A stretch of 64,000 nucleotides of DNA from Clostridia bacterium (GCA_017407755.1 JAFQVY010000009.1:46014-110013); one strand, 5' to 3'. Numbered from the stretch's first letter, positions 26,032-35,380 are shown. Numbers and translations are program-made. The notes: generated by a model not told the origin, from the sequence alone.

Positions 26032-27060
26032 TTATAAATAGTCTGCCATATCAAGAACAAGCCGTTCTGTCTTTTCCCAACCGAGGCAGGGGTCGGTAAT
26101 GGATTTGCCGTAAATACAATCGCCGATTTTCTGAGTACCGTCTTCAAGGTAGCTTTCAATCATCAAACCTTTTACCATTTTGCCGATGTCGGCATTGTGA
26201 CGCTTGCTGTAAAGCACCTCTTTGGCTATTCTTATCTGCTCAAGATACTGCTTGTTGGAGTTGGAGTGGTTTGTGTCAACAATAACTGCAGGATTTTTAA
26301 GTCCGTGACTCACGTACATTTCACTTGTGAGAATTAAATCCTCGTAATGGTAATTAGGCTGACACTGACCGTGCTTATTAACATAGCCTCTCAAGATTGC
26401 ATGAGCTAAGGGATTGCCCTGACTTTCAGCCTCCCAACCGCGGTAGATAAAGGTGTGCTTGCTTTGTGCGGCGGTTATAGAGTTCATCATAACCGTAAGG
26501 TCGCCTGAGGTGGGGTTTTTCATACCAACGGGAACCTTAAGTCCCGAGGCAGTAAGGCGGTGCTGCTGATTTTCGACACTTCTTGCACCAACTGCAACAT
26601 AAGCAATAATATCGGAAAGATAACGGTGGTTTTCGGGATAAAGCATTTCGTCGGCACAGGTAAAGCCTGTTTCCTTTAAGGCTCTCATGTGAAGCTCACG
26701 GATTGCAACAATACCTTTAAACAGGTCGGGCTTCTCGTTAGGGTCAGGCTGATGCAGAAGCCCCTTGTAGCCTGCGCCGGTTGTGCGGGGTTTACCTGTA
26801 TAAATTCTGGGGATAATAAGGATTTTGTCCTTAACCTTTTCCTGCAGACCTCTGAGTCTTGAAATATATTCAAGCACAGCATCTTCTCTATCTGCTGAGC
26901 AAGGGCCGATTACAAGCAAAAATTTGCCCGATTCCCCTGTGAAAATCTTCTTGATTTCTTCGTCTCTCTCTTCCTTGATTTTTGCTAAATCATCCGAGAG
27001 TGGAAACTGCTCCTTAACATCCTTAGGAATAGGCAGTTTGCGGATAAAATTCATATTCAT
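26032..27060 (-). CDS. aroF: 3-deoxy-7-phosphoheptulonate (DAHP) synthase
   Basis: 342 aa, class I (AroF/G/H-like). Motifs: VIGPCSADRE, KPRTTGAGYKGLLHQPD, ENQQHR, VGMKNPTSGDL and DTNHSNSNKQ. It condenses PEP and erythrose-4-phosphate, the committed step of the shikimate pathway. Oddly it is the last gene of the eight-gene aromatic operon. Whether Phe or Tyr inhibits it cannot be told from the sequence. Confidence 0.95.
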   Translation of the reverse strand: MNMNFIRKLPIPKDVKEQFPLSDDLAKIKEERDEEIKKIFTGESGKFLLVIGPCSADREDAVLEYISRLRGLQEKVKDKILIIPRIYTGKPRTTGAGYKGLLHQPDPNEKPDLFKGIVAIRELHMRALKETGFTCADEMLYPENHRYLSDIIAYVAVGARSVENQQHRLTASGLKVPVGMKNPTSGDLTVMMNSITAAQSKHTFIYRGWEAESQGNPLAHAILRGYVNKHGQCQPNYHYEDLILTSEMYVSHGLKNPAVIVDTNHSNSNKQYLEQIRIAKEVLYSKRHNADIGKMVKGLMIESYLEDGTQKIGDCIYGKSITDPCLGWEKTERLVLDMADYL

Positions 27061-27074
27061 ATAGAGTTGCCTCC

Positions 27075-27932
27075 TTATTTCTTATCAAATAATGCTCGAC
27101 GAGCACTTGAAATCTGCATCATTTCCCGCATTGTCTGCTCGTCGCCGTTTAAAAGTGCGGCTTTAAGGCGGTCGAACTGGTCTTCAAAGCGATGCATCTG
27201 GTGAAGCAGTGCAGGCTTATTCATAATAAAAAGCTCGCTCCACATTTTGTCGTTAATTCTTGCAATTCTCGTTAAGTCCCTGAAAGAGTCGCCTGTGTAA
27301 TTTTTAAGGTTTTCGTCGTCACAGCAGTTCATAAGCGTTACCGCAATGCAGTGAGTAAGCTGAGAAACAAAGCCGATCATTTCGTCGTGCTTTTCGGGGG
27401 TAAGAACACTTACATTTGCAAAACCTAAAAGCCTGCCGATTTCAAGGCAATCCTCAACGGCTTCGGGGGTGTTTTTCTCTGTGGGGGTTACAATGTAGTT
27501 TGCGCCGTGGAAAATCCTGTCGTCGGCATTTTCAACGCCGTAAACCTCTTTACCTGCCATAGGGTGAGCAGCTATAAACTCTACGTCGTCACGAAGGACA
27601 CTTTGCACCTCGTAAACCACCGACCCCTTAACGCCCGTTACATCGGTAAGCAAGGCTCCGCTTTTGAATTTGCTCTGGTTTTCTTTAATCCACTCTATAA
27701 AAATCTGAGGATACAGACCAAAAACAATAATATCGGCTTTGCCTAAAGCATCTTTGTCGGGGGTAGTAAAGCCTTCGTCGATAATGGAGTTTTCTAAAGC
27801 GTAGTCGATGGTTTCCTGACGCCTTGCTATAGCCGAAATTTTAAATCCCAGCTTTTTAAAACCCATAGCGTAGCTTCCGCCCATAAGTCCCAAGCCGACA
27901 ATGAGTATATTTTTATTTGTATTAAGCATCAT
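27075..27932 (-). CDS. tyrA: Prephenate dehydrogenase
   Basis: 285 aa. N-terminal Rossmann motif VGLGLMGGSYAMG, then AAHPMAGKE and SQLTHCIAV of the TyrA family. It oxidatively decarboxylates prephenate to 4-hydroxyphenylpyruvate for Tyr. No fused chorismate mutase (pheA supplies it) and no ACT domain, so feedback control by Tyr is not evident. Starts 11 bases inside aroA; a second ATG is the next codon. Confidence 0.93.
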   Translation of the reverse strand: MMLNTNKNILIVGLGLMGGSYAMGFKKLGFKISAIARRQETIDYALENSIIDEGFTTPDKDALGKADIIVFGLYPQIFIEWIKENQSKFKSGALLTDVTGVKGSVVYEVQSVLRDDVEFIAAHPMAGKEVYGVENADDRIFHGANYIVTPTEKNTPEAVEDCLEIGRLLGFANVSVLTPEKHDEMIGFVSQLTHCIAVTLMNCCDDENLKNYTGDSFRDLTRIARINDKMWSELFIMNKPALLHQMHRFEDQFDRLKAALLNGDEQTMREMMQISSARRALFDKK

Positions 27933-29139
27933 ATTGAGTCACCTCTACTCCTACGCTTTTAATTTTTTCAAAAAAGTCCGGCATACTCTTGCGAACCGCC
28001 TCTGCGCCCTCGATTTTGCCGCCTGTCAACGTCGAAAGCACACTTAAAGCCATTACGATTCTGTGGTCGTTGTGACTTGCAAGCATTTCTTTGGGAGCGT
28101 GAAAATCGTGGGGATAAACCACAACGCTGTCCTCTCGAACAGTTACGGCAACGCCGAATTTCTCAAGCTCCTGAGCCATAGCCGCAGCTCGGTCGCATTC
28201 TTTGAGGCGAAGCCTTTTTGTGCCTGTAAAAACACCGCCGTGCTTTGCTCCTGCAACGGCAAAAAGCACAGGCCCCAAATCGGGACAATCGGAAATATTT
28301 ATAGTGGGTGTGCCTTTTAAAAGAGCAGGAAAATGCTTTTTGTAAATCCTGTCTCCCTGAAGACTTTCCTCTAAAAGGCCCTTTACCTCAACACTGCCCC
28401 CAAGGGCATTGAGTGCTTCAAAAAACGCGGCGTTTGAGTAATCTCCCTCAACACAGGCATCTATGGCTTTGTAGGTTTGATTTCCTTTGATATAAAGTGT
28501 CTTTTCGTCCTGCCATTTTATTTCTACGCCAAAAGTCTTAAGAGCCTGAACTGTAAGACTTATATAAGAAAGGCTTTCAACAGGGGGAATAAGCGCAATT
28601 GTGCTATCGTTTTCCAAAAGAGGAAGTGCAAACAAAAGACCTGTAATAAACTGACTGCTGATGTTGCCTTTTATGCGGAAATTGTCACTTTTTAAAATTC
28701 CTTTAAGCTTAAGAGTGGCACCCTCCTGCTTATACTCAATGCCCTGTTTGCGGCAAATTTCCTCGTAAACATTAAGAGGGCGTGAGAAAAGGTATTCACT
28801 GCCCGAAAGGGTAACCTCGGTTTTCCCTGACATAAGACAAAGCGGAATAAAAAAGCGTAAGGTACTGCCCGATTCCCTACACTTTAAATGTGGATTTTCG
28901 GGCAGATTTTTAAGGTCTGCACCTGTTACCTTTACAAGGTCGCCCGACATTTCGCACTTTGCGCCTAAGGCACTAAGGCAATCAAGAGTTGCCTTCATAT
29001 CCTCCGACTGCGAAATGCCTTTTATAACACTTGTGCCCTTTGAAAGTCCTGCACCAATAAGAAGGCGATGTGCCATACTTTTTGACGGAGGAGCAACTAC
29101 CGTACCCTTGGCAACGGATTTTTTAATTGCTGCTATCAT
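27922..29139 (-). CDS. aroA: 3-phosphoshikimate 1-carboxyvinyltransferase (EPSP synthase)
   Basis: 405 aa. Motifs: PPSKSMAHRLLI at the N-terminus, CRESGSTLRF, ISSQFITGLLFALP, GDYSNAAFF, LKECDRAAAM and SHNDHRIVMAL. It transfers enolpyruvate from PEP to shikimate-3-phosphate. The usual LxPxxGN start of PEP site I is not conserved here, so it is not a close class I relative. Overlaps the aroQ end by 17 bases and tyrA by 11. Confidence 0.95.
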   Translation of the reverse strand: MIAAIKKSVAKGTVVAPPSKSMAHRLLIGAGLSKGTSVIKGISQSEDMKATLDCLSALGAKCEMSGDLVKVTGADLKNLPENPHLKCRESGSTLRFFIPLCLMSGKTEVTLSGSEYLFSRPLNVYEEICRKQGIEYKQEGATLKLKGILKSDNFRIKGNISSQFITGLLFALPLLENDSTIALIPPVESLSYISLTVQALKTFGVEIKWQDEKTLYIKGNQTYKAIDACVEGDYSNAAFFEALNALGGSVEVKGLLEESLQGDRIYKKHFPALLKGTPTINISDCPDLGPVLFAVAGAKHGGVFTGTKRLRLKECDRAAAMAQELEKFGVAVTVREDSVVVYPHDFHAPKEMLASHNDHRIVMALSVLSTLTGGKIEGAEAVRKSMPDFFEKIKSVGVEVTQYDA

Positions 29140-29572
29140 TTTTATACTCCTTCAAAAGCAAATCCATAGCCTCTAAATAACCGTTTGTACCCCTGCCTGC
29201 AATTGTGGCAAGGGAGGCTTTTCTTATATAGCTTACCTGTCTGAAATCCTCACGCTTTGAAACATCTGAAATATGTACCTCAACAGTGGGGATGCCAACC
29301 GCCTTGACGGCGTCAAGCAAAGCTACACTTGTGTGGGTATAAGCCGCAGGATTAATCACAATTCCGTCTACCTTTGTATAATATGCCCGGTGAATAAAAT
29401 CCACCAGCTCACCCTCGTGATTTGACTGCAAAACCTCTACGTCTACGCCGATTTCTTTGGCATAGACGTTAATTTTATCAACCAAATCAAAATAAGTTTC
29501 TCTGCCGTAAATTGAAGGCTCTCTTACGCCAAGCAAATTAAGATTAGGGCCGTTTATAACTAAAATCTTCAT
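29123..29572 (-). CDS. aroQ: Type II 3-dehydroquinate dehydratase
   Basis: 149 aa, the standard size. Motifs: INGPNLNLLGVREPSIYG (catalytic Tyr), QSNHEGELVDFIH, NPAAYTHTSVAL and VEVHISDVSKREDFR. It dehydrates 3-dehydroquinate to 3-dehydroshikimate as a cytoplasmic dodecamer (family knowledge). Its ATG overlaps the aroEK stop codon. Confidence 0.96.
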   Translation of the reverse strand: MKILVINGPNLNLLGVREPSIYGRETYFDLVDKINVYAKEIGVDVEVLQSNHEGELVDFIHRAYYTKVDGIVINPAAYTHTSVALLDAVKAVGIPTVEVHISDVSKREDFRQVSYIRKASLATIAGRGTNGYLEAMDLLLKEYKNDSSN

Positions 29573-30810
29573 TTTAAAAATTCCTCTTTTACATTCTTTG
29601 CTACTTCCTCGGCACTTAAAGAGCCGTTTACTTTTATATCAGCAGTAGCTATGTACCTGTCATATCTTTGTTCAAATCGTTTTTTCATTGCCTCTAAATC
29701 AGAAGCCGTAGGTCTGTCCAGAGTGGGAGTCAGAAGCGATAAATCCCTGTCAAGGAAAACAAGCTTGCCGTTTTTCTTAAGATTTTTCACGTTTTCGTCT
29801 CTTAAAATCGCACCGCCGCCTGTGGCAATAATGGCACCCGTAAGAGGTGCAACCTCCTCAGCGATTACTGCACTTTCAAGGTTACGGAAATGCTCCTCGC
29901 CGAATTTTTCAAAAATCTCATTTATAGAGCATCCTGCACGCTTTACGATTAACTCATCAACATCATAAAGAGGTCTGCCTGTTTCTTTTGCAAGAATAGT
30001 ACCGATTGTGGTTTTACCTGAGGAAGGCATACCTGTAAGCACTATGTTTTCTCTTCTTTTAATAATAGTGCCGAAAATTTCCTCTGCCTTTGACTTTTCG
30101 ATTTCTTTTGCGAAGAAATGCTCAGCCGCCTTTATACCTTGCATTGTAAGCATATAAAGTCCGCCCTGTGAGGGAATGCCCTTTTCTCTGGCTTTCATTA
30201 CAAGCTCGGTACGCAAGGGGTTATATACAACATCGGCTAATGCCTTTAGGTTTTTAAAAGCGTCAAGGTCAACTGCAACGGTGTGAATATTGGGGTACAT
30301 TCCGCAAGGTGTGGTATTTATAAGAAAATCCGCATCGTTATGCAAGGCTTTTGCATCTTCATAAGAAACCGTACCCTCTTCGCCCATAATGCTTGCGACA
30401 ATAATTTCTTTAGCACCCATATTTTTTGCCACAGCCTGTGCGGTGTGGCTTGTACCGCCTGAACCTAAAATAAGCACCTTTAAATCCTTTAATGTGGGGA
30501 TTAAGCTTTCAACAAGTGCCTTTAAACCGTCAAAATCGGTGTTGTAGCCGTAAAGCTTACCGCCGCAATTTACAACTGTATTTACTGCACCTATAGCCTT
30601 GGCGCTTTCGCTTATTTCGTCAAGAAAAGGAATGACCCTTTGCTTGTAAGGAATGGTTACATTTATAGCTTTGAAATCTCTCTTATTAAGAAACTCCTCT
30701 ACCTTGTCCTCAGTAAGCTCCACAAGCTTATAGTCGTAATCGCCGATTAAAGCGTGAATTTCGGGGGAAAAAGAATGGGCAAGCTTTTCGCCCAAAAGTC
30801 CGTATTCCAT
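29569..30810 (-). CDS. aroE-aroK: Fused shikimate dehydrogenase - shikimate kinase
   Basis: 413 aa single frame carrying two consecutive pathway enzymes. Residues 1-~250 are AroE: LLGEKLAHSFSP, NVTIPYKQ (catalytic Lys), NTDFDG, ILGSGGTSHTA. Residues ~254-413 are AroK: GMPSSGKTTIG (Walker A), DVDELI, ATGGGAIL and LDRPTA. The fusion directly couples reduction of dehydroshikimate to phosphorylation of shikimate. Abuts aroC, with its start one base from the aroC end. Confidence 0.95.
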   Translation of the reverse strand: MEYGLLGEKLAHSFSPEIHALIGDYDYKLVELTEDKVEEFLNKRDFKAINVTIPYKQRVIPFLDEISESAKAIGAVNTVVNCGGKLYGYNTDFDGLKALVESLIPTLKDLKVLILGSGGTSHTAQAVAKNMGAKEIIVASIMGEEGTVSYEDAKALHNDADFLINTTPCGMYPNIHTVAVDLDAFKNLKALADVVYNPLRTELVMKAREKGIPSQGGLYMLTMQGIKAAEHFFAKEIEKSKAEEIFGTIIKRRENIVLTGMPSSGKTTIGTILAKETGRPLYDVDELIVKRAGCSINEIFEKFGEEHFRNLESAVIAEEVAPLTGAIIATGGGAILRDENVKNLKKNGKLVFLDRDLSLLTPTLDRPTASDLEAMKKRFEQRYDRYIATADIKVNGSLSAEEVAKNVKEEFLK

Positions 30811-31908
30811 TTACTTTACCTCCAATGCCCAGTCTGTACCAAAACGCTGAGCAAGCATATCGCAAAGAACTAACGCCACTGCACTATCAACAACCGCCCT
30901 TACTCTGTGAACAATTGCAGGGTCGTGTCTGCCCTTTGCACAAAGGGTTTTGTTTTCAAGGCTTTTTATATCTACTGTGTTCTGCTCTTTAAAAATTGTA
31001 GGAGTAGGGCGAACCGCACAACGGAATTTAAGGGTGTCACCATTGGTAATACCGCCGTTGATGCCTCCGCTTAAATCATTTACAGGAATGATTTTGCCCT
31101 TAACAACTTTCAGCGAGCCGTTTACCTCACTGCCCTTCATATCGGCAAGTGCAAAGCCTTCGCCAAATTCAACACCCTTAACGCCGGGGATTGAGAAAAG
31201 AAAATGCGAAAGGACACTTTCCATACTGTCAAACCAAGGCTCGCCTAAACCTGCAGGAAGACCGACAACCGCAGTTTCCAAAACACCGCCGACGCTGTCG
31301 CCCTGACGGCTTGCCTCTAAAATACTATCCTGCATAGCCTGAGCACTTTTTTCGTCAAGGACCGCAAAATATTTATTGTTAAGAGACTTTATATCCTCAT
31401 TTATGTCAATAAAATTTCTGTCAGAAACGCCGCCGCATTTTAAAATATGGGTGCCAATTTCAATACCCTTATTTTTAAGCGCAAGGCGTGCAATTGCACC
31501 TGCGGCAACCAAAACCGCGGTTATTCTTCCGCTGAAATGTCCGCCGCCTCTGAAATCCTGAAAACCGTGATATTTCATTTCAGCGGTAAAATCCGCATGC
31601 CCCGGACGGGCAGTGGTCTGCATCTCAGAGTAATCTTTGCTTTTTGTGTTTGTGTTTCTGATTAAAATTGTAATAGGAGTACCTGTGGTAAAACCTTCGA
31701 AAACTCCGCTTAAAATTTCAAAATCGTCCGCTTCTTTTCGAGGAGTTGAAATTTTGCCCACAGGAGCACGCTGAGAAAGACAATGGCGGATATAGTCTCT
31801 GTCGACTTTTATTCCCGGAGTAAGACCCGAAAGCACCGCCACCAAAGCCTCGCCGTGGCTCTCGCCCGTGATGCTTATATTAACACTTTGTCCCAATGAT
31901 GATTTCAT
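30811..31908 (-). CDS. aroC: Chorismate synthase
   Basis: 365 aa. Motifs: GESHGEALVAVLSGL, RPGHADFTAEMKYH, FRGGGHFSGRIT, GGINGGITNGD and RCAVRPTPTI, covering the FMN and phosphate sites. It converts EPSP to chorismate with reduced FMN. Overlaps the aroB stop by 4 bases (ATGA type). Confidence 0.96.
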   Translation of the reverse strand: MKSSLGQSVNISITGESHGEALVAVLSGLTPGIKVDRDYIRHCLSQRAPVGKISTPRKEADDFEILSGVFEGFTTGTPITILIRNTNTKSKDYSEMQTTARPGHADFTAEMKYHGFQDFRGGGHFSGRITAVLVAAGAIARLALKNKGIEIGTHILKCGGVSDRNFIDINEDIKSLNNKYFAVLDEKSAQAMQDSILEASRQGDSVGGVLETAVVGLPAGLGEPWFDSMESVLSHFLFSIPGVKGVEFGEGFALADMKGSEVNGSLKVVKGKIIPVNDLSGGINGGITNGDTLKFRCAVRPTPTIFKEQNTVDIKSLENKTLCAKGRHDPAIVHRVRAVVDSAVALVLCDMLAQRFGTDWALEVK

Positions 31909-32915
31909 AGAAAAAACTGCTCCATTCTTTTTGAAAGCTCTTCCAAGCTTTCCTCCTGCATTTTAAAAGTGCCTGCTTCATCTGAAGTGATAACCGTTAC
32001 TGTAGAGGCACCTGCCTTTTTGTCGTGAGAAACCGCCTTAATAAGCTTTGCTTTGTCAGCCTTAAACTCTGTAGGAAGATTCAGGCTTTTGAGCACCTTT
32101 AAAAGTCTTGCTTTTACATTTTCACCGCTTACCGCAAGCATACCCAAGGCTACACATTCGCCGTGGTAAAGCCCGCCCTTTGAGACACTTTCAATGGCGT
32201 GGCCTACCGTGTGGCCGAAATTCAAAACCTTTCTAAGTCCTGCTTCTTTTTCGTCTTCTTCTACTACTTTTTTCTTGATAAGCAGTGAGCCCTCTATTAT
32301 TTCGTCGATTATTTCCATTGGGTTTTCTTTTGATTCAATTTTTTCAAAAAGCTCTTTGTCAAAGTTAAGTGCCATTTTAACCGCCTCTGCAAGACCTGCA
32401 GAAATCTGGCGTTCAGGCAGGGTTTTAAGGGTTTCGGGGTCGATTAAAACCGCCTGCGGCTGATAAAAAGCACCGACAATATTTTTTATTCCCCCAAGGT
32501 TTACGGCAACCTTGCCGCCTATTGAGGAATCCACCTGAGAAAGCACCGTTGTGGGAATATTATAAAACGCTACCCCTCGCATAAACGAAGCTGCCACAAA
32601 ACCTGCCAAATCCCCGCAAACTCCGCCTCCTACTGCAACGACCGCATCTTTGCGGTTAAAGCCAGCCTCAAGCATTTTTTTTAGAAGCTTTTCGTATACT
32701 TCAATGCTCTTGCTTTCTTCGCCCTGATTTACGGTTTCAATATAGCCTTCACTGCACTGAGCGGCAATGCTTTTGGCATATTCTTTTGGAACTCCCGAAT
32801 CCGTTACAATAAGCACCTTTCGGTTAAGGTTAAGAAGCTCCCCTGCTTTTGAAAGTGCTCCTCTTTCAATATATATGTTGTAGTTTGTATGCTTAAGGTC
32901 TACATTTATAATCAT
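31905..32915 (-). CDS. aroB: 3-dehydroquinate synthase
   Basis: 336 aa from ATG at 32915 (MIINVDLKH). The frame extends 21 codons upstream, but that stretch lies within the pheA end and is not AroB-like. Motifs: DSGVPKEYAK, VAVGGGVCGDLAGF, SQVDSSIGGKVAVN and NFGHTVGHAIE / HGECVALGM (zinc ligands). It cyclises DAHP using NAD and a divalent metal. Second gene of the operon, 8 bases after pheA. Confidence 0.95.
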   Translation of the reverse strand: MIINVDLKHTNYNIYIERGALSKAGELLNLNRKVLIVTDSGVPKEYAKSIAAQCSEGYIETVNQGEESKSIEVYEKLLKKMLEAGFNRKDAVVAVGGGVCGDLAGFVAASFMRGVAFYNIPTTVLSQVDSSIGGKVAVNLGGIKNIVGAFYQPQAVLIDPETLKTLPERQISAGLAEAVKMALNFDKELFEKIESKENPMEIIDEIIEGSLLIKKKVVEEDEKEAGLRKVLNFGHTVGHAIESVSKGGLYHGECVALGMLAVSGENVKARLLKVLKSLNLPTEFKADKAKLIKAVSHDKKAGASTVTVITSDEAGTFKMQEESLEELSKRMEQFFL

Positions 32916-32923
32916 GGTATCAC

Positions 32924-34021
32924 TCACTTTAAATCTGTTTCGTGGGCAAAGGTTCCCACAATTCTCAGCCTGTCGCAACAGCTTGACAGTGCCTTGAGCA
33001 TTTCCTCGCCCTTTTGGCTGTGGGCGTTGCCGTCAACCTCTACGTAAAAGTAGTACTGCCATAAAAGCTTTTTCATTGAGCGGCTTCTAAGGGTTCTCAT
33101 ATTAAAGCCGCTGTTACCGATAATTGTAACCGCCTTAGCCAATGCACCTGCTTCATTTTTAACGGTAAAAACAAGGATTGACTGCATACTGCTGTCATCA
33201 GCCTTTGTTTTTTTCTCAACCCTTGAAAATACCGCAAAACGGGTTGTGTTGTTGTTGTTTTCGTTTATGTTCTTTTCTATCATTTCAAGTCCGTAAAGAG
33301 AAGCGGTGTCTTCGCTTGCAATGGCGGCAACGGTTTTATCATTTAAATCTGCCACATACTTTGCGGCAAGGGCAGTGTTGTTAGCTTCTACCGTCTTTAG
33401 CCCACGCTTTTTTATGTACTCACCGCATTGCATAAGAGCCTGAGGGTGGCTTACAACGGTTTTAATATCCCCTCTTGAAGCACCCTCAATGCCAATAAGG
33501 TTCTGGGTAATTTCCAAATCGTAAACACCGTTTATGTAAAGGTTGCCCTTGAACATCAGGTCAATTACCTGAGAAACCTCGCCGGCGTAGCTGTTTTCAA
33601 TAGGAAGAACACAACAATCGCATTCGCCGTTTGCCACAGCGTTGTATGCACTTTTAAAATCGCCGAAAGAGCAAAGGTTGCCATTTGGAAAAATTCGCTT
33701 TGCCGCAATAAAAGCAAAAGCTCCCTCAACACCGCTGTAGGCAACTCTTAAACCGTTTTGAAGCCGGCTTTGATAGCTTTTTGAAAGGTCCATACAGGTT
33801 TGCAAGAAGTTGACGTAATAAGAGCGAAGCTCTTCGTCCTCAACTCTTACGGAATTTTTGCGGATAACCTCAGCCTCACGCTGAGCATCATACACAGGCA
33901 AGCCGTGGCTCAGCTTGTACTGACCAACTGTTGCCGAGGCTTGCATTCTTTTCACAAAAAGCTCTGCCATTTCCTTGTCTATTTCATTTATCGCCTGTCG
34001 TGCTGACTGTAACATATCCAT
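32924..34021 (-). CDS. pheA: Bifunctional chorismate mutase / prephenate dehydratase (P-protein)
   Basis: 365 aa. Residues 1-~90: AroQ-type chorismate mutase (ARQAINEIDKEMAELFVKRM...). Residues ~108-275: prephenate dehydratase (YSGVEGAFAFIAAKR, VLPIENSYAGEV, TTRFAVFSR). Residues ~290-365: ACT domain for Phe feedback, though the usual ESRP motif reads RSRS, so feedback sensitivity is uncertain. First gene of the aromatic operon. Confidence 0.95.
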   Translation of the reverse strand: MDMLQSARQAINEIDKEMAELFVKRMQASATVGQYKLSHGLPVYDAQREAEVIRKNSVRVEDEELRSYYVNFLQTCMDLSKSYQSRLQNGLRVAYSGVEGAFAFIAAKRIFPNGNLCSFGDFKSAYNAVANGECDCCVLPIENSYAGEVSQVIDLMFKGNLYINGVYDLEITQNLIGIEGASRGDIKTVVSHPQALMQCGEYIKKRGLKTVEANNTALAAKYVADLNDKTVAAIASEDTASLYGLEMIEKNINENNNNTTRFAVFSRVEKKTKADDSSMQSILVFTVKNEAGALAKAVTIIGNSGFNMRTLRSRSMKKLLWQYYFYVEVDGNAHSQKGEEMLKALSSCCDRLRIVGTFAHETDLK

Positions 34022-34040
34022 AAAAACAACTCCTGTAGTC

Positions 34041-34063
34041 GTAGGTTAACACTGTTAACCTAC
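34041..34063. promoter_or_regulatory. Perfect palindrome in the leader of the aromatic operon
   Basis: Eleven-base arms (GTAGGTTAACA and its complement) around a single C. It lies between the pheA promoter and the ribosome binding site, starting about 8 bases after the expected transcript start. As DNA it looks like an operator; as RNA it would be a hairpin next to the ribosome binding site. Confidence 0.7.
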
Positions 34064-34077
34064 TGAATATGTTACTT

Positions 34078-34105
34078 ATTATACTCTTAATATAAAAAAT
34101 GTCAA
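34078..34105 (-). promoter_or_regulatory. Promoter of the pheA-aro-tyrA operon
   Basis: Minus strand: consensus TTGACA (34105-34100), 16-base spacer, consensus TATAAT (34083-34078). Confidence 0.8.
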
Positions 34106-34120
34106 GAAAAACATATTCCC

Positions 34121-34150
34121 TTGACATATAAATTAAAATCGATGTATTAT
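34121..34150 (+). promoter_or_regulatory. Promoter of mntP
   Basis: TTGACA (34121-34126), 18-base spacer, TATTAT (34145-34150); divergent from the pheA promoter. The leader to mntP is only ~28 bases, too short for a manganese riboswitch. Confidence 0.65.
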
Positions 34151-34184
34151 ATTTCAGTACAGACAGGTTTTTTCGGAGGATACT

Positions 34185-34769
34185 ATGGTATTTGATTTCG
34201 TATTTTTCTTCAATAGCCTCCTTTTAGGCGTCGGTCTTGCAATGGACGCTTTTTCGGTTTCTCTTGCAAACGGACTTAATGAGCCTAAAATGAAACTCAG
34301 CCGTCAATGCTTTATTGCAGGCACCTTTGCTTTTTTTCAGTTTTTAATGCCTTTGGCAGGTTTTTTCTGTGTACACACCGTAGCAAGCTTTTTCTCGGTT
34401 TTCGAAAAATTCATTCCCTTTATCGCACTTTTGCTCCTTGGCTTTATCGGAGGAAAAATGCTTATTGAGGGCATAAGAAACAAAAACAGCACCGACACCC
34501 ACTGTGCCGTAAGCTTAGGAGCATTAATGCTTCAAGGCGTTGCAACATCTATTGACGCCTTGTCCGTAGGTTTTACTATTTCGAACTACTCAGCCTTTGG
34601 TGCTTTCTTAAGCTCTTCTATTATTGCCGCCGTTACCTTTATAATATGTATGTGCGGCTTATTCTTAGGCAGAAAATTCGGCACCAAGCTTTCGCACAAA
34701 GCATCAATTTTAGGCGGCAGTATTCTTATATTTATAGGTATAGAGATTTTTGTAAAAAGTTTTATTTGA
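34185..34769 (+). CDS. mntP: Putative manganese efflux pump (MntP family)
   Basis: 194 aa integral membrane protein with six predicted helices in two halves. Both halves hold the family repeat with acidic residues: GVGLAMDAFSVSLANG near residue 15 and GVATSIDALSVGFTI near residue 110. MntP exports Mn2+. A strong GGAGG precedes the start. A TetR gene follows 11 bases after and may control it. Confidence 0.92.
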   Translation: MVFDFVFFFNSLLLGVGLAMDAFSVSLANGLNEPKMKLSRQCFIAGTFAFFQFLMPLAGFFCVHTVASFFSVFEKFIPFIALLLLGFIGGKMLIEGIRNKNSTDTHCAVSLGALMLQGVATSIDALSVGFTISNYSAFGAFLSSSIIAAVTFIICMCGLFLGRKFGTKLSHKASILGGSILIFIGIEIFVKSFI

Positions 34770-34780
34770 GGAGCTAAACT

Positions 34781-35326
34781 ATGAACAGCGAAATGGGAAC
34801 TCTCTCGGTAAGAGAGCAGCTTATTATAGCAGGCATCGATGAGCTTGAGGCTCATGGAATTGCTGACTTTTCCTTAAGAAGAGTCGCAAGCGCCTGTAAT
34901 ATTTCCTGTGCGGCACCTTATAAGCATTTTGAAAGCAAGGAAAAGCTTATTGACGAAATTTTCAAGTATATCGGCAGTCAGCTTGATTTGCTTTTAGAAC
35001 AGGTGGCTGAGATTTTTAAAAACGACCCTAAGAAAAGGCTTACAGAAAGCGGTATTTCATACATACGCTTTTGCCTTGCAAACCCTCATTTCAGGGCGAT
35101 TATGACCCTTTCGGAGGATACCTTGCCCCTTAAAAACACGGTATCCCCTTTGCTTAAGGAATGCTTGCCGCATATAAGTCCCAACGAGCGAACCCGACGG
35201 GAGCTTTTAATCCGCTCGCTTATTTACGGCGGTGCGGTTATGCTTGAATCAGGTGAGCTTCCTCAGACAGAAGACTCCATTTCAGACATTCGCAAAAGTA
35301 TCGAAAGAACAATTGACGGCTACTGA
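34781..35326 (+). CDS. TetR family transcriptional regulator
   Basis: 181 aa. N-terminal TetR HTH (residues ~12-58): LIIAGIDELEAHGIADFSLRRVASACNISCAAPYKHFESKEKLI. The C-terminal ligand-binding part is divergent. It is cotranscribed with mntP; ligand and targets unknown. mntP regulation is an inference from position only. Confidence 0.88.
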   Translation: MNSEMGTLSVREQLIIAGIDELEAHGIADFSLRRVASACNISCAAPYKHFESKEKLIDEIFKYIGSQLDLLLEQVAEIFKNDPKKRLTESGISYIRFCLANPHFRAIMTLSEDTLPLKNTVSPLLKECLPHISPNERTRRELLIRSLIYGGAVMLESGELPQTEDSISDIRKSIERTIDGY

Positions 35327-35329
35327 TAA

Positions 35330-35362
35330 AACTACCCAAGTAACACTTGGGTAGTTGTTTTT
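35330..35362 (+). terminator. Terminator of mntP-tetR
   Basis: ACTACCCAAGTG-type stem: ACTACCCAAGT and ACTTGGGTAGT around AAC, followed by TGTTTTTTG. Confidence 0.85.
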
Positions 35363-35380
35363 TGTGTTGTTTTAAAAGCG

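Noticed and set aside
34022-34120. T-box or attenuator leader for the aromatic operon
   Set aside because: Too short and no T-box sequence or leader peptide rich in Phe/Tyr.
34151-34184. Manganese (yybP-ykoY) riboswitch before mntP
   Set aside because: The leader is only about 30 bases long.
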